A stretch of 64,000 nt of DNA from Methylophilaceae bacterium (GTDB lineage: Bacteria > Pseudomonadota > Gammaproteobacteria > Burkholderiales > Methylophilaceae), in NCBI GenBank assembly GCA_006844635.1, contig SPJO01000124.1, positions 1-64,000 of the forward strand, written 5' to 3'. Each line of letters opens with the position of its first letter. Positions within the stretch are counted from its first letter, which is position 1. The notes beneath the pieces were generated by a model. That model was not told where the DNA came from, made no database searches, and saw only the letters and a list, made by a program, of their open reading frames with translations. Positions 27,202 to 35,350 of the stretch are shown piece by piece. Made by a program: the position numbers and the translations under genes.

Positions 27202-28194
27202 TCACTTTTTCGTTAATGACTGCATGAAAGCCGCCAAATCTTTAGGGATAGCCGCTTGTAAACGCAGTCGCTCACCCGATAAAGGATGCTGTAATTTTGT
27301 TTCAGCAGCATGTAAAAACATCCGCTTTAACCCTTGTTTTTGTAACTGCTTGTTTAATGCAAAGTCCCCATACTTATCATCCCCTAAAATTGGGAAGCCT
27401 AAATGAGCCAACTGTACTCTCAATTGGTGCGTACGGCCTGTCACCAACTTGGCTTCTAACAAACTAAACCCTTCGAAAGATTGCTTTAAATAAAAAACCG
27501 TCTCTGACACTTGCGCTTCATTACGTTTGTCTTTCTTTTTATCGGTCACCACATTCACACGCCGCTCGCCTGATGGCAGCACATATTTTTGCAAATCGAG
27601 GACAACACGTTTTTTCTGTTCTTGCCACTCACCCGCCACCATCACGGCATACCGTTTATCTGTTTGATTCGCGCGTATAGCCTTGTGCAGTGCGACTAAA
27701 GCAGTTCTTTTTTTTGCGAGCAATAGCAAACCAGACGTTTCGCGATCCAACCGATGCACAAGCTCTAAAAATTTTGCTTGCGGCCGCTCTAAGCGTAACT
27801 GCTCAATCACACCACGACTAATCCCACTACCGCCATGTACTGCGACGCCTGCAGGCTTATCAATCACAAGCATTGCCTCATCCTCGAACACAATAACTTC
27901 ATTAAATTTTGCAATGGCTGGCGCAGACACTGGTTTCTTATTCACAGATTCCGATACGCGGATCGGAGGCACTCGCACAATATCATGTAAGTTTAATTTA
28001 CGCCCTGCACTGACACGCCCTTTATTCACACGCACTTCACCGCTGCGTAAAATACGGTAAATATGACTTTTCGGTACGCCTTTTAGCACTTTTGCTAAAA
28101 AATTATCGATGCGCTGTCCTTCACTGGCTTCATCAACCAATATTTTCGCTGCAGAATGTGCACTAACTTGTTTATTTTCACTTACTTGTGTCAT
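27202..28194 (-). CDS. rluC: 23S rRNA pseudouridine synthase RluC
   Basis: Makes pseudouridines at 955, 2504 and 2580 (E. coli numbering) in 23S rRNA, 330 residues. An N-terminal S4 RNA-binding domain (RIDNFLAKVLKGVPKSHIYR) precedes the synthase domain with the catalytic Asp in LVHRLDRETSGLLLLAK, then LVTGRTHQLRVQLAHLGFPI and GDDKYGD. Typical of the RluC/RluD group; RluC is preferred because it sits divergent from rne, the usual arrangement. It leads the HAD-Rieske-sppA run. Confidence 0.92.
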   Translation of the reverse strand: MTQVSENKQVSAHSAAKILVDEASEGQRIDNFLAKVLKGVPKSHIYRILRSGEVRVNKGRVSAGRKLNLHDIVRVPPIRVSESVNKKPVSAPAIAKFNEVIVFEDEAMLVIDKPAGVAVHGGSGISRGVIEQLRLERPQAKFLELVHRLDRETSGLLLLAKKRTALVALHKAIRANQTDKRYAVMVAGEWQEQKKRVVLDLQKYVLPSGERRVNVVTDKKKDKRNEAQVSETVFYLKQSFEGFSLLEAKLVTGRTHQLRVQLAHLGFPILGDDKYGDFALNKQLQKQGLKRMFLHAAETKLQHPLSGERLRLQAAIPKDLAAFMQSLTKK

Positions 28195-28726
28195 ATATTT
28201 TGCTTAAAAGCTTAATAAAGCCTATACTCTACCAATCGTTAATATATATTAGAAAAAACTATTACAGCGATACTAAAATAACTTTAAAGTGCATTAATCA
28301 CTTCAAGCGTATTTTAGTTTAAAGAATATTTGGTTAATACCGCTCGCCATATTAAGTAGCGATAAAATAATTGCGCTCTAGCCGCCGCAGATTAAATAAA
28401 ATTAAAGTGCGACTAAAGTTTGCTGAAGACCCAATTTTAACGAATTTATGCTAATTAAGCATGAGTTTTTAAGTTTATTTTAAGTGAGATTTTAATTAAC
28501 AATACGATGTAAACGTCACAATAGCTACGTTTATACTGTGGTGTGTTACACACCATAAATGCGTTATTAAAATTAAGTATAAGATTGTTTCGCTAAAATA
28601 ACGACTTAAGTCAATTGGTCACTCACTTAATTGAGTGCCTTGACGCTGCCAGCATTGCTGGCACCAATGTGCCTTCGCAACTTTAATCACCACAAAAATC
28701 TGCCCCGCTGAGCGTGGGAGTATTCA
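28195..28726. promoter_or_regulatory. 532-bp rluC/rne intergenic region with hairpins, likely rne leader
   Basis: AT-rich, no supportable ORF. Three inverted repeats: TGGTGTG/CACACCA at 28539-28555 with a TTA loop; CACTCA/TGAGTG at 28620-28637; and TGCCAGC/GCTGGCA at 28647-28663. The last two lie 60-110 bases before the rne ATG. RNase E of E. coli represses its own synthesis through hairpins in a long leader; an analogous role here is inference. TATACT at 28532-28537 is a possible -10 without a clear -35. Confidence 0.45.
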
Positions 28727-31285
28727 ATGAAACGCATGTTATTTAATGCAACGCAGTCAGAAGAACTACGCGTTGCAATTGTCGATGGTCAAAAATTAAT
28801 TGATTTGGACATCGAGCACACTGGAAAAGAACAAAGAAAAAGCAATATCTACAAAGGGATTATCACCCGCATCGAACCATCTTTAGAAGCGGCTTTTGTC
28901 GACTATGGTCAAGAGCGACACGGCTTCTTACCATTTAAAGAAATTTCTCGCGCCTACTTCAAAAACAAGCAAGATGGTGGTAGCAAACCGCGCATTCAAG
29001 ATGCGATTAAAGAAGGACAAGAGCTGATTGTTCAAGTTGATAAAGATGAGCGTGGTAGTAAAGGCGCCGCTTTAACAACTTACATTTCACTAGCTGGCCG
29101 TTATTTAGTCTTGATGCCAAATAACCCTCGTGGTGGTGGCGTTTCTCGTCGCGTCGAAGGTGAGGAACGTAATGAGCTCAGAGACACTATGGCTCAACTT
29201 GAAATGCCAAAAGGCATGAGCATCATCGCACGTACAGCAGGCATTGGCCGTACCGCAGAAGAATTACAATGGGATTTAAACTACCTTTTACAACTGTGGA
29301 CTGCTATTGAAGATGCATCCAACCTACAAAAAGGCGCTTTCTTAATCTACCAAGAAGGTAGCTTGGTCATTCGCGCTATTCGCGACTACTTTAGTGCTGA
29401 CATTGGAGAAATCTTAATCGATACGGCAGACGTCCATGAACAAGCCGTCCAATTCATGGACCATGTGATGCCGGCGAATGTATCAAAAGTCAAACTATAC
29501 GAAGACGAAACACCCCTATTCTCTCGCTTTCAAATCGAGCACCAAATTGAAACGGCTTTTTCTCGTGAAGTGCGTCTACCTTCTGGTGGCGCAATCGTCA
29601 TTGATCATACAGAAGCACTTGTATCGATTGATGTTAACTCAGGCCGCTCGATTAAAGGCGCGGACATTGAACAGACCGCATTCAACACCAACCTTGAAGC
29701 TGCAGAAGAGGTTGCACGTCAACTTAGACTGCGTGACTTAGGTGGTTTAGTGGTTATTGACTTCATTGACATGGAGAAGCAACGTAATCAGCGTGAAGTT
29801 GAAAATCGCATCCGTGATGAACTCCATGCCGATCGTGCGCGCATTCAAACAAGCAAGATCTCTCGCTTCGGTTTATTAGAGCTATCACGCCAACGTTTAC
29901 GCCCTAGCCTAGGTGAAGGTAATCATGCACCTTGCCCTCGCTGTCATGGCACAGGCCATATCCGTGGTATCGAATCAACAGCGCTGCATATCTTACGTAT
30001 CACGCAAGAAGAAGCCATGAAAGATAACAGTGCCATTATTCAGGTACAGTTGCCAGTTGATGCGGCAACATTCTTATTGAATGAAAAACGTGCTGACATT
30101 CATAAAATTGAAGAATTAATGGGTGTAGAAGTCATCTTAATCCCAAATATTCATTTAGAGACTCCGAACTACAATATCGTACGGATCAAGCAAGATGACG
30201 TTAGCGATGATGCGTCTCGTGCCAGCTACAGTATGGTGGAAGCACCTGATGAGAATGACTACACGAGCAACAAAGAAGAAGCCAAAGCAACTGCACCAGA
30301 AGCACTGGTTAAAGGCATTAAGTCAACAACACCTGCGCCTGTTGCTAAAAAGAATGCTCCTAGTTCATTCTTCAGTCGTATCAAGAAATGGCTTGGCAGC
30401 GAAGGTGAAGTGAAGTCGGCTGAGCCTGTTGCAGCGGAAGCAAAAACAAACACGAACCGTGAAAACAATAACCGCAACCGCAATCGTAACCGCAATCGTA
30501 ACCGTAATAATCGTGATCGCAATGACAAGCCTCAACAGCAAGCACGTGGTAACAATGCTCAAAACAAGCAGCAACCGCGCCAAGATGCTAACCGCAATGA
30601 AGGAAAAGCCAACAAAGCGGATAATGCAAATGAGCAAAACACGAAACAAAACAATCAATCTAGAGGGAATAGACGTAGCCGTGGCGGTCGTCGTGACCGT
30701 AGACCGCGCGAAGAAGTACAGAACACACAAGCAGAACGCGTAGAAACAACAACGACAGCTGATGTTGCTAAAACCGATGTCAAAGAAGTGAAGCCAGTTG
30801 CAGAAAAAGTGGCCACAAAGCCAGAAGCAACAACGAATGCTAAAGCTGAAACAGTAACCCAGGCTAAGTCAGAGACAGCAGCAACACCAAAAGCGCGCAA
30901 ACCTAGAGCGAAAAAAGCAACTGAAACAAAACCTGCTGAAACAGCAAAAAGCACTAAAGCAAAAACAGCAGAAAAATCAGAAGCAAATCAAACTGAAGGT
31001 GCGAAGGCTGAAGTTGCCAAACCTGATACAGCAAAAGCTGAAAAACCAAAAGCAAAAAAAGCAGCCAAACCTCGAGCGACGCGTAAACCAAAAGCAGAAA
31101 AGCCAGTGGATTTAGCCGATAGCGGATTACAGTTAGTAGAAACGAAAAGTAAGCCAAAAGCAAAAGCGACAACTGCGAAGAAAGCTGCAAAGCCTAAAGC
31201 AAACCGCAAACCAGCTAACTGGAAGAAAGAAGAAGCTGCTGCCAAAGAAGACGCACCGCTAGTCATGGTAGAAACGCAAAAATAA
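28727..31285 (+). CDS. rne: Ribonuclease E
   Basis: Essential endoribonuclease and RNA-degradosome scaffold, 852 residues. N-terminal S1 domain (SLEAAFVDYGQERHGFLPF), catalytic DNase I-like region with VSIDVNSGRS and LGGLVVIDFIDM, and the zinc-link CPRCHGTG near residue 404. After about residue 500 comes a disordered tail: an amphipathic SSFFSRIKKWLG at about 546-557 that resembles the membrane-targeting helix of RNase E, an Asn-Arg repeat block at about 580-595, and a long Ala/Lys/Pro-rich region. GGGAG precedes the ATG. The tail explains the many spurious opposite-strand frames. Confidence 0.97.
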   Translation: MKRMLFNATQSEELRVAIVDGQKLIDLDIEHTGKEQRKSNIYKGIITRIEPSLEAAFVDYGQERHGFLPFKEISRAYFKNKQDGGSKPRIQDAIKEGQELIVQVDKDERGSKGAALTTYISLAGRYLVLMPNNPRGGGVSRRVEGEERNELRDTMAQLEMPKGMSIIARTAGIGRTAEELQWDLNYLLQLWTAIEDASNLQKGAFLIYQEGSLVIRAIRDYFSADIGEILIDTADVHEQAVQFMDHVMPANVSKVKLYEDETPLFSRFQIEHQIETAFSREVRLPSGGAIVIDHTEALVSIDVNSGRSIKGADIEQTAFNTNLEAAEEVARQLRLRDLGGLVVIDFIDMEKQRNQREVENRIRDELHADRARIQTSKISRFGLLELSRQRLRPSLGEGNHAPCPRCHGTGHIRGIESTALHILRITQEEAMKDNSAIIQVQLPVDAATFLLNEKRADIHKIEELMGVEVILIPNIHLETPNYNIVRIKQDDVSDDASRASYSMVEAPDENDYTSNKEEAKATAPEALVKGIKSTTPAPVAKKNAPSSFFSRIKKWLGSEGEVKSAEPVAAEAKTNTNRENNNRNRNRNRNRNRNNRDRNDKPQQQARGNNAQNKQQPRQDANRNEGKANKADNANEQNTKQNNQSRGNRRSRGGRRDRRPREEVQNTQAERVETTTTADVAKTDVKEVKPVAEKVATKPEATTNAKAETVTQAKSETAATPKARKPRAKKATETKPAETAKSTKAKTAEKSEANQTEGAKAEVAKPDTAKAEKPKAKKAAKPRATRKPKAEKPVDLADSGLQLVETKSKPKAKATTAKKAAKPKANRKPANWKKEEAAAKEDAPLVMVETQK
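30470..30505 (+). repeat. Hexanucleotide repeat encoding Asn-Arg dipeptides in rne
   Basis: Six tandem AAY-CGY units (AAC/AAT followed by CGC/CGT). The third-base variation shows selection on the peptide rather than very recent slippage. The Asn-Arg block probably contributes RNA binding; copy number may vary between strains. Confidence 0.8.
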
Positions 31286-31307
31286 GTCTATTAAAAGATA
31301 GGCAGTT

Positions 31308-31348
31308 CGCATAAAAAAAGCCCAGTTTTTCTGGGCTTTTTTTATGCG
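31308..31348. terminator. Bidirectional intrinsic terminator between rne and crcB
   Basis: Perfect 18-bp arms, 31308-31325 and 31331-31348, with a TTTTT loop. The AAAAAAAGCCCAG/CTGGGCTTTTTTT core gives U-tracts in both directions for the convergent rne and crcB genes. Confidence 0.93.
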
Positions 31349-31373
31349 CTGTAAGGACTTTTTTTGATGAAGC

Positions 31374-31754
31374 TCAGCCCCTGACCATACTCATCAACCA
31401 GAATCCTAAAGCCACCATCATTAAGGCGCCAAAAACATGGCTTAAAATGTGGGCAGATGCCCATAGGTATTCTTGTTTATGCAGTAAAGTCAAGGTCTCC
31501 CCAGAGAAAGAGGAAAAAGTGGTTAGCCCACCCAAAAAGCCAGTCATGACAAATAGCCTGATTGCATCATGTGAAGGCGTCTCAACAAAATGAGCAAGCG
31601 CTAGCCCCATCAAAAAACCACCCAGCAAATTAACGAGCAGCGTTCCTAATGGTAACAGGCTGGCATTCAGCAATATACCTAAACCCCAACGCGCCCATGC
31701 CCCTAATGCTGCACCAATACCTACCGCTATCCATTGTCCAACTAACATACTCAT
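31374..31754 (-). CDS. crcB: Fluoride channel CrcB/Fluc
   Basis: Dual-topology membrane channel that expels fluoride, 126 residues with four hydrophobic helices. Signatures: GAALGAWARWGLG in the first helix region, LLVNLLGGFLMG, and the ion-pathway motif GFLGGLTTFSSFSGE with the Phe and polar track residues. The start MSMLVGQW at 31754 fits the family. I looked for a fluoride riboswitch upstream and saw none. Confidence 0.93.
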   Translation of the reverse strand: MSMLVGQWIAVGIGAALGAWARWGLGILLNASLLPLGTLLVNLLGGFLMGLALAHFVETPSHDAIRLFVMTGFLGGLTTFSSFSGETLTLLHKQEYLWASAHILSHVFGALMMVALGFWLMSMVRG

Positions 31755-31988
31755 CCTAACCCATCAATAAATGTTGTTGCCTGAGCTTCAGCACACAAGT
31801 GCCCATAATATACCCACTTTGTACTAAATTTGTCACTCATGCACCACTTTGGTCGCTATTGTCAATTTTCGACACGCATTTTTATCTCAAAAAAGAATGT
31901 GGCAGCAATAACAAAACACGCCTGAAAGCAAGTCCTATAGCCACTCACAGCCCAAAAACAAAAAGTTACAACCCGCAAACATGAAACA

Positions 31989-32003
31989 TGGCACGCTAAA
32001 TGC
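31989..32003 (+). promoter_or_regulatory. Sigma-54-like promoter
   Basis: TGGCAC, five bases, then ATGC: one mismatch from the TGGCAC-N5-TTGC consensus, with the required GG-N10-GC spacing (GG 31990-31991, GC 32002-32003). Transcription would begin near 32015 on the plus strand. No annotated plus-strand gene lies immediately downstream, which points to a non-coding transcript or a chance match. Confidence 0.35.
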
Positions 32004-32014
32004 TTAATACTAAG

Positions 32015-32083
32015 CAAGCTTCTCCAAAGCTAAAATCTCCTCCCTTGGGGCGCCATTTATTTAAATGCCGCCTCATTTTTTTT
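32015..32083 (+). ncRNA. Candidate small regulatory RNA
   Basis: About 65-70 bases between the sigma-54-like promoter and a terminator-like hairpin: GGCGCCATTTA (32049-32059) and TAAATGCCGCC (32062-32072) pair with one mismatch, followed by TCA and eight T residues. Just before the hairpin is an unpaired CTCCTCCC, complementary to Shine-Dalgarno sequences, as seen in trans-acting small RNAs. Read the other way, the same bases give GGGAGGAG, so a ribosome site for a tiny minus-strand peptide is an alternative. This is prediction only. Confidence 0.35.
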
Positions 32084-32166
32084 GTGCTTCTCCTGCACTC
32101 AAATACTAAGAGTAATCTAAGAATTCAGCCTTGATCTAATGCGGTATTTAGGTATTAAATTGAGTG

Positions 32167-32739
32167 TTATTTAATTATAAAATGCTCACGATAGTACTTC
32201 AGCTCTTCTATCGACTCATAAACGTCAGCCAATGCTTCATGTTTACCTGATTTTTTAAACCCTGAATAGATGCTAGGTTTCCACCTTCTCGCCAACTCTT
32301 TAAAAACACTCACATCTAGGTTGCGGTAATGAAAAAAGGCCTCTAATTCTGGCATGTAACGCGCCATAAAACGACGGTCTTGGCAAATTGAGTTGCCACA
32401 CATTGGCGACTTCCCTGCAGGCACATACTGCTCTAAAAAAGCAATCATCTCTGCGGTACCTGCCGCTTCGTCTGTCGTTGATGCTTTAACCTTCTCGATG
32501 AGACCACTGCGCCCATGTGTGCTGGTATTCCAAGCATCCATACCATCTAATACAGCATCACTTTGATGAATCACAATAATAGGCGACTCCCCTAGCACAT
32601 TGAGTTCAGCGTCAGTGACCACAGCCGCCAGTTCTAAAATGCGATCAGAATCTGGTAATAACCCGCTCATTTCCATATCCAGCCATATTAAGTTGTCGTT
32701 ATCGATCACATTCTTTTGAGCTTCCATCATGATTTCCAT
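32167..32739 (-). CDS. orn: Oligoribonuclease
   Basis: 3'-5' exonuclease of the DEDDh family that degrades 2-5 nt RNAs and pGpG, the product of cyclic-di-GMP hydrolysis, 190 residues. Exo I is [20 protein letters not shown] (Asp and Glu ligands), later [20 protein letters not shown], and exo III near [18 protein letters not shown]. Its role in clearing pGpG is relevant to the several cyclic-di-GMP enzymes in this window. An ATG at 32730 is an alternative start three codons in. It diverges from the M48 protease gene. Confidence 0.95.
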   Translation of the reverse strand: MEIMMEAQKNVIDNDNLIWLDMEMSGLLPDSDRILELAAVVTDAELNVLGESPIIVIHQSDAVLDGMDAWNTSTHGRSGLIEKVKASTTDEAAGTAEMIAFLEQYVPAGKSPMCGNSICQDRRFMARYMPELEAFFHYRNLDVSVFKELARRWKPSIYSGFKKSGKHEALADVYESIEELKYYREHFIIK

Positions 32740-32850
32740 TAAAATAGTAAAAAATTACACTGTAGACGAACTATGGCGCTACAAATGCTTCAAAATATAA
32801 CAGTTTATCAGGTTAACTAACCAGTTTAAAAATCAATACTACATAAATCT

Positions 32851-34104
32851 ATGGCACATACACTTACATTCACTTTTGTTAGCTTACTCGTTTTCAGCAC
32901 CATTATTCGAATCTGGCTAGGCAACAGACAAATTAACCATGTGCAGTCACACCGCGATGCTGTCCCTGTAGCATTTAGTGACAATATCACCCTGGATGCA
33001 CACCAAAAAGCAGCCGACTACTCAAGCGCAAAGACACGTTTAAGTTTAATTGAAGTTCTGCTTAGTGCTGTTTTGTTGTTTGTGTTAACCATTGGCGGCG
33101 GTTTGCAATGGATTGATAACCAGTGGATGCAAGTCGTCCCCGACAGCACCATCATTCGTGGCGCTTTAGTCATCACGAGTGCGATGCTGATCAGTAGCTT
33201 GTTTGATTTACCAGCTGATTATTACAAAACATTTGTCATTGATGAAAAATTTGGCTTCAACAAAATGACGCGCAGTATGTTCTTTACAGATTTAATCAAG
33301 CACAGCTTTGTTGGCATATTGCTAGGTGCCCCTATTTTGTTTGCTGCCTTATGGCTGATGCAAAGCGCAGGCAGCTATTGGTGGTTATATCTATGGGTTG
33401 TGTGGACCGTATTTAATATTGTAATGCTCGCGGTTTATCCAACCTTTATCGCACCATTATTCAATAAATTCACACCGCTGGCGGATGAAAGCTTGAAAAC
33501 AAGAATTGAGTCATTACTCACAAAGTGCGGTTTTAAGTCACAAGGACTGTTTGTCATGGATGGCTCCGTGAGAAGTAGCCACGGCAATGCTTACTTTACC
33601 GGTTTTGGTAGTAGTAAACGTGTTGTTTTCTTCGACACTTTGTTAGAGCGTCTTAATGGCGAAGAAATCGAAGCCGTGTTGGCGCATGAGCTTGGTCACT
33701 TCAAGCATAATCATGTGATCAAACGTATTCTGATGATCTTCTTGATGAGCTTCTTAGGTCTTGCATTACTAGGCTGGCTGATTAACCAGCCATGGTTCTT
33801 CCAAGGGTTAGGCGTGACAAGCGAAAGCAACTACATGGCATTGATGTTATTTATGCTGGCATCACCCGTGTTCTTATTCTTCATTCGCCCTGTGATGGCA
33901 AGTTACTCACGTAAAAATGAATTTGAGGCAGATGATTATGCTGCAAAAAATGCGAATGCCAACCACTTAATTGAGGCGCTAGTGAAGCTATACCGTGACA
34001 ATGCATCAACATTGACACCAGACCCGTTTCATTCAGCATTTTATGACTCACATCCACCTGCCAGTGCTCGCATTTCGAAACTAGCCGCGTATACTGGTAG
34101 CTGA
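32851..34104 (+). CDS. M48-family (Ste24-like) membrane metalloprotease
   Basis: Integral-membrane zinc peptidase, 417 residues, resembling the CAAX-prenyl-protease/Ste24 group. Several membrane helices surround the HELGHFKHNH motif at about residue 278 (HExxH), and a downstream NEFEADDYAA provides the third zinc ligand. Bacterial members are thought to act in membrane-protein quality control; prenylated substrates are not expected. It opens a plus-strand run with the cytochrome, rsgA, HDAC-like, HD-GYP and EAL genes. Confidence 0.88.
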   Translation: MAHTLTFTFVSLLVFSTIIRIWLGNRQINHVQSHRDAVPVAFSDNITLDAHQKAADYSSAKTRLSLIEVLLSAVLLFVLTIGGGLQWIDNQWMQVVPDSTIIRGALVITSAMLISSLFDLPADYYKTFVIDEKFGFNKMTRSMFFTDLIKHSFVGILLGAPILFAALWLMQSAGSYWWLYLWVVWTVFNIVMLAVYPTFIAPLFNKFTPLADESLKTRIESLLTKCGFKSQGLFVMDGSVRSSHGNAYFTGFGSSKRVVFFDTLLERLNGEEIEAVLAHELGHFKHNHVIKRILMIFLMSFLGLALLGWLINQPWFFQGLGVTSESNYMALMLFMLASPVFLFFIRPVMASYSRKNEFEADDYAAKNANANHLIEALVKLYRDNASTLTPDPFHSAFYDSHPPASARISKLAAYTGS

Positions 34105-34131
34105 GCCAATGACCTTTAGGGGAGATAACGC

Positions 34132-34443
34132 ATGATAAAGTACATCAGTTGTTTATCTTTAAGCATGATTAGTACCATTGCGTCTGCCAATGGTTTCTTT
34201 GATAAGGCAGACATCAACGCAGGCAAAGCCTTGGTTCAAGAGAACTGTATCAGTTGCCATGCATCGAGTTATGGTGGCGACGGTTCTGAAATCTATACGC
34301 GCCCATTTCATAAAGTTGAGTCATCAGCTGCACTTGTGGCGCAAGTCAGAGCATGTAGCACAAATTTAAACCTACAATGGTTTGAAGAAGACGAATTTAA
34401 TGCCGCGGCATATTTAAATAAAGCTTATTACAAATTTGAGTAG
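34132..34443 (+). CDS. Small periplasmic c-type cytochrome
   Basis: A 103-residue protein with a signal peptide (CLSLSMISTIASANG) and one haem-attachment motif CISCH near residue 40. After the motif there is no obvious conserved methionine ligand; a histidine in RPFHKVES could be the sixth ligand, which would be unusual for a class I cytochrome. The mature protein is only about 83 residues. GGGGAG lies upstream of the ATG. Its last 8 bases overlap the start of rsgA. The electron-transfer partner is unknown. Confidence 0.8.
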   Translation: MIKYISCLSLSMISTIASANGFFDKADINAGKALVQENCISCHASSYGGDGSEIYTRPFHKVESSAALVAQVRACSTNLNLQWFEEDEFNAAAYLNKAYYKFE

Positions 34444-35329
34444 TAAGCCTGACACATTGCAGGGTTTAGTCGTTGCTTCTTATGGCAAACGCTACCAAAT
34501 AGAGCTTGCAGATCAAACCCGCATAAGTTGTGTGACACGTGGTAAGAAAACTGATTTGGCCTGTGGCGATATCGTGCAGATTAAGCGCACAGACACAAAT
34601 GAAGGCGTGGTTGAATCAAGCGAGACGCGCACTTCTCTACTCTACCGAAGCAATGCCTATAAGAACAAAACTATTGCCGCCAATGTCACGCAAATGATTA
34701 TTGTGCTGGCAACGCAGCCCAGCTTTTATGAGGCGCTGCTAAATCGTTGCCTTGTTGCCGCAGAGGCGGCTGGCATCAAGCCACTGATTGTACTTAACAA
34801 GTGTGACTTATCAGAAGCGAATGATGCCAAGAAAAAACTGAAGGTATATGAGGCACTCGGCTACAATGTGGTTTACCTCGCGGCTAAAAAAGACATTCAA
34901 CCGCTCATGCCTTACCTTAATGGTCACCAAAGTGTTTTAGTCGGTCAATCTGGGATGGGAAAATCCACAATCATTAACGCCCTACTCCCTGACGCACAAG
35001 TGCGCACGCAAGAGGTGAGTGATACCTTAGATAGCGGCAAACATACAACTACCGCAGCACACTTATACCATTTAGACGCGAGCAGCACATTAATTGACTC
35101 TCCAGGCTTACAAGAATTTGGCTTAAATCATTTGGATGCAACAGCGCTAGAGTCAGCTTTCATCGAGTTCAGACCATACTTAGGGCAATGTCGGTTCAGT
35201 GACTGCAAACATCAGCATGAACCGGACTGCGCTATTATTGAAGCCACTGAATCAGGTAAAATAAACAGCGTTAGATTGCAGTTTTATACGCAATTCTTGC
35301 AAGAGCTATCATCAGCATCGATGTTTTGA
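34436..35329 (+). CDS. rsgA: Ribosome small-subunit GTPase RsgA
   Basis: Circularly permuted GTPase that checks late 30S maturation, 297 residues. Order of motifs: an OB-fold (GLVVASYGKRYQIELADQT), G4 LNKCDLSE, then G1 GQSGMGKST and G3 DSPGLQEFG, confirming the permutation; a C-terminal zinc knuckle is CRFSDCKHQHEPDC. The start appears to be a TTG at 34436 overlapping the cytochrome stop; no ATG occurs before the OB-fold. Low-level, coupled translation is therefore likely. Confidence 0.92.
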   Translation: MSSKPDTLQGLVVASYGKRYQIELADQTRISCVTRGKKTDLACGDIVQIKRTDTNEGVVESSETRTSLLYRSNAYKNKTIAANVTQMIIVLATQPSFYEALLNRCLVAAEAAGIKPLIVLNKCDLSEANDAKKKLKVYEALGYNVVYLAAKKDIQPLMPYLNGHQSVLVGQSGMGKSTIINALLPDAQVRTQEVSDTLDSGKHTTTAAHLYHLDASSTLIDSPGLQEFGLNHLDATALESAFIEFRPYLGQCRFSDCKHQHEPDCAIIEATESGKINSVRLQFYTQFLQELSSASMF

Positions 35330-35350
35330 TAATGAAAGATTAAATTTGTC

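Larger units (their letters stand above)
31755..32166. other. 412-bp intergenic region between crcB and orn
   Basis: Both flanking genes are on the minus strand, so this holds the crcB promoter (a TATATT/TATTAT stretch near 31805-31815 read on the minus strand) and the end of the orn transcript. A 61-codon plus-strand frame at 31799-31984 has no ribosome site and no recognisable composition. The region also holds the candidate small RNA listed separately at 32015-32083. Confidence 0.6.

Noticed and set aside
30470..30505. Hexanucleotide array as a CRISPR or mobile-element repeat
   Set aside because: It is in frame inside rne, encodes Asn-Arg pairs, and has no spacers or flanking duplications.
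30259..31266. Several long minus-strand frames within the rne tail
   Set aside because: They mirror the low-complexity Ala/Lys- and Asn/Arg-rich rne tail, have Leu/Val/Arg-rich composition with no ribosome sites, and lie entirely opposite a well-supported gene.
31755..31830. Possible fluoride riboswitch upstream of crcB
   Set aside because: I looked for the conserved crcB-motif pseudoknot elements on the minus strand and did not find them.
31799..31984. 61-codon plus-strand frame between crcB and orn
   Set aside because: No Shine-Dalgarno, composition like random AT-rich sequence, no recognisable motif.
31985..32090. Tiny minus-strand peptide of about 26 codons starting near 32080 with AGGAG upstream
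   Set aside because: The ribosome site is about 13 bases from the ATG, too far for confidence, and the same bases make a better case for a plus-strand small RNA.
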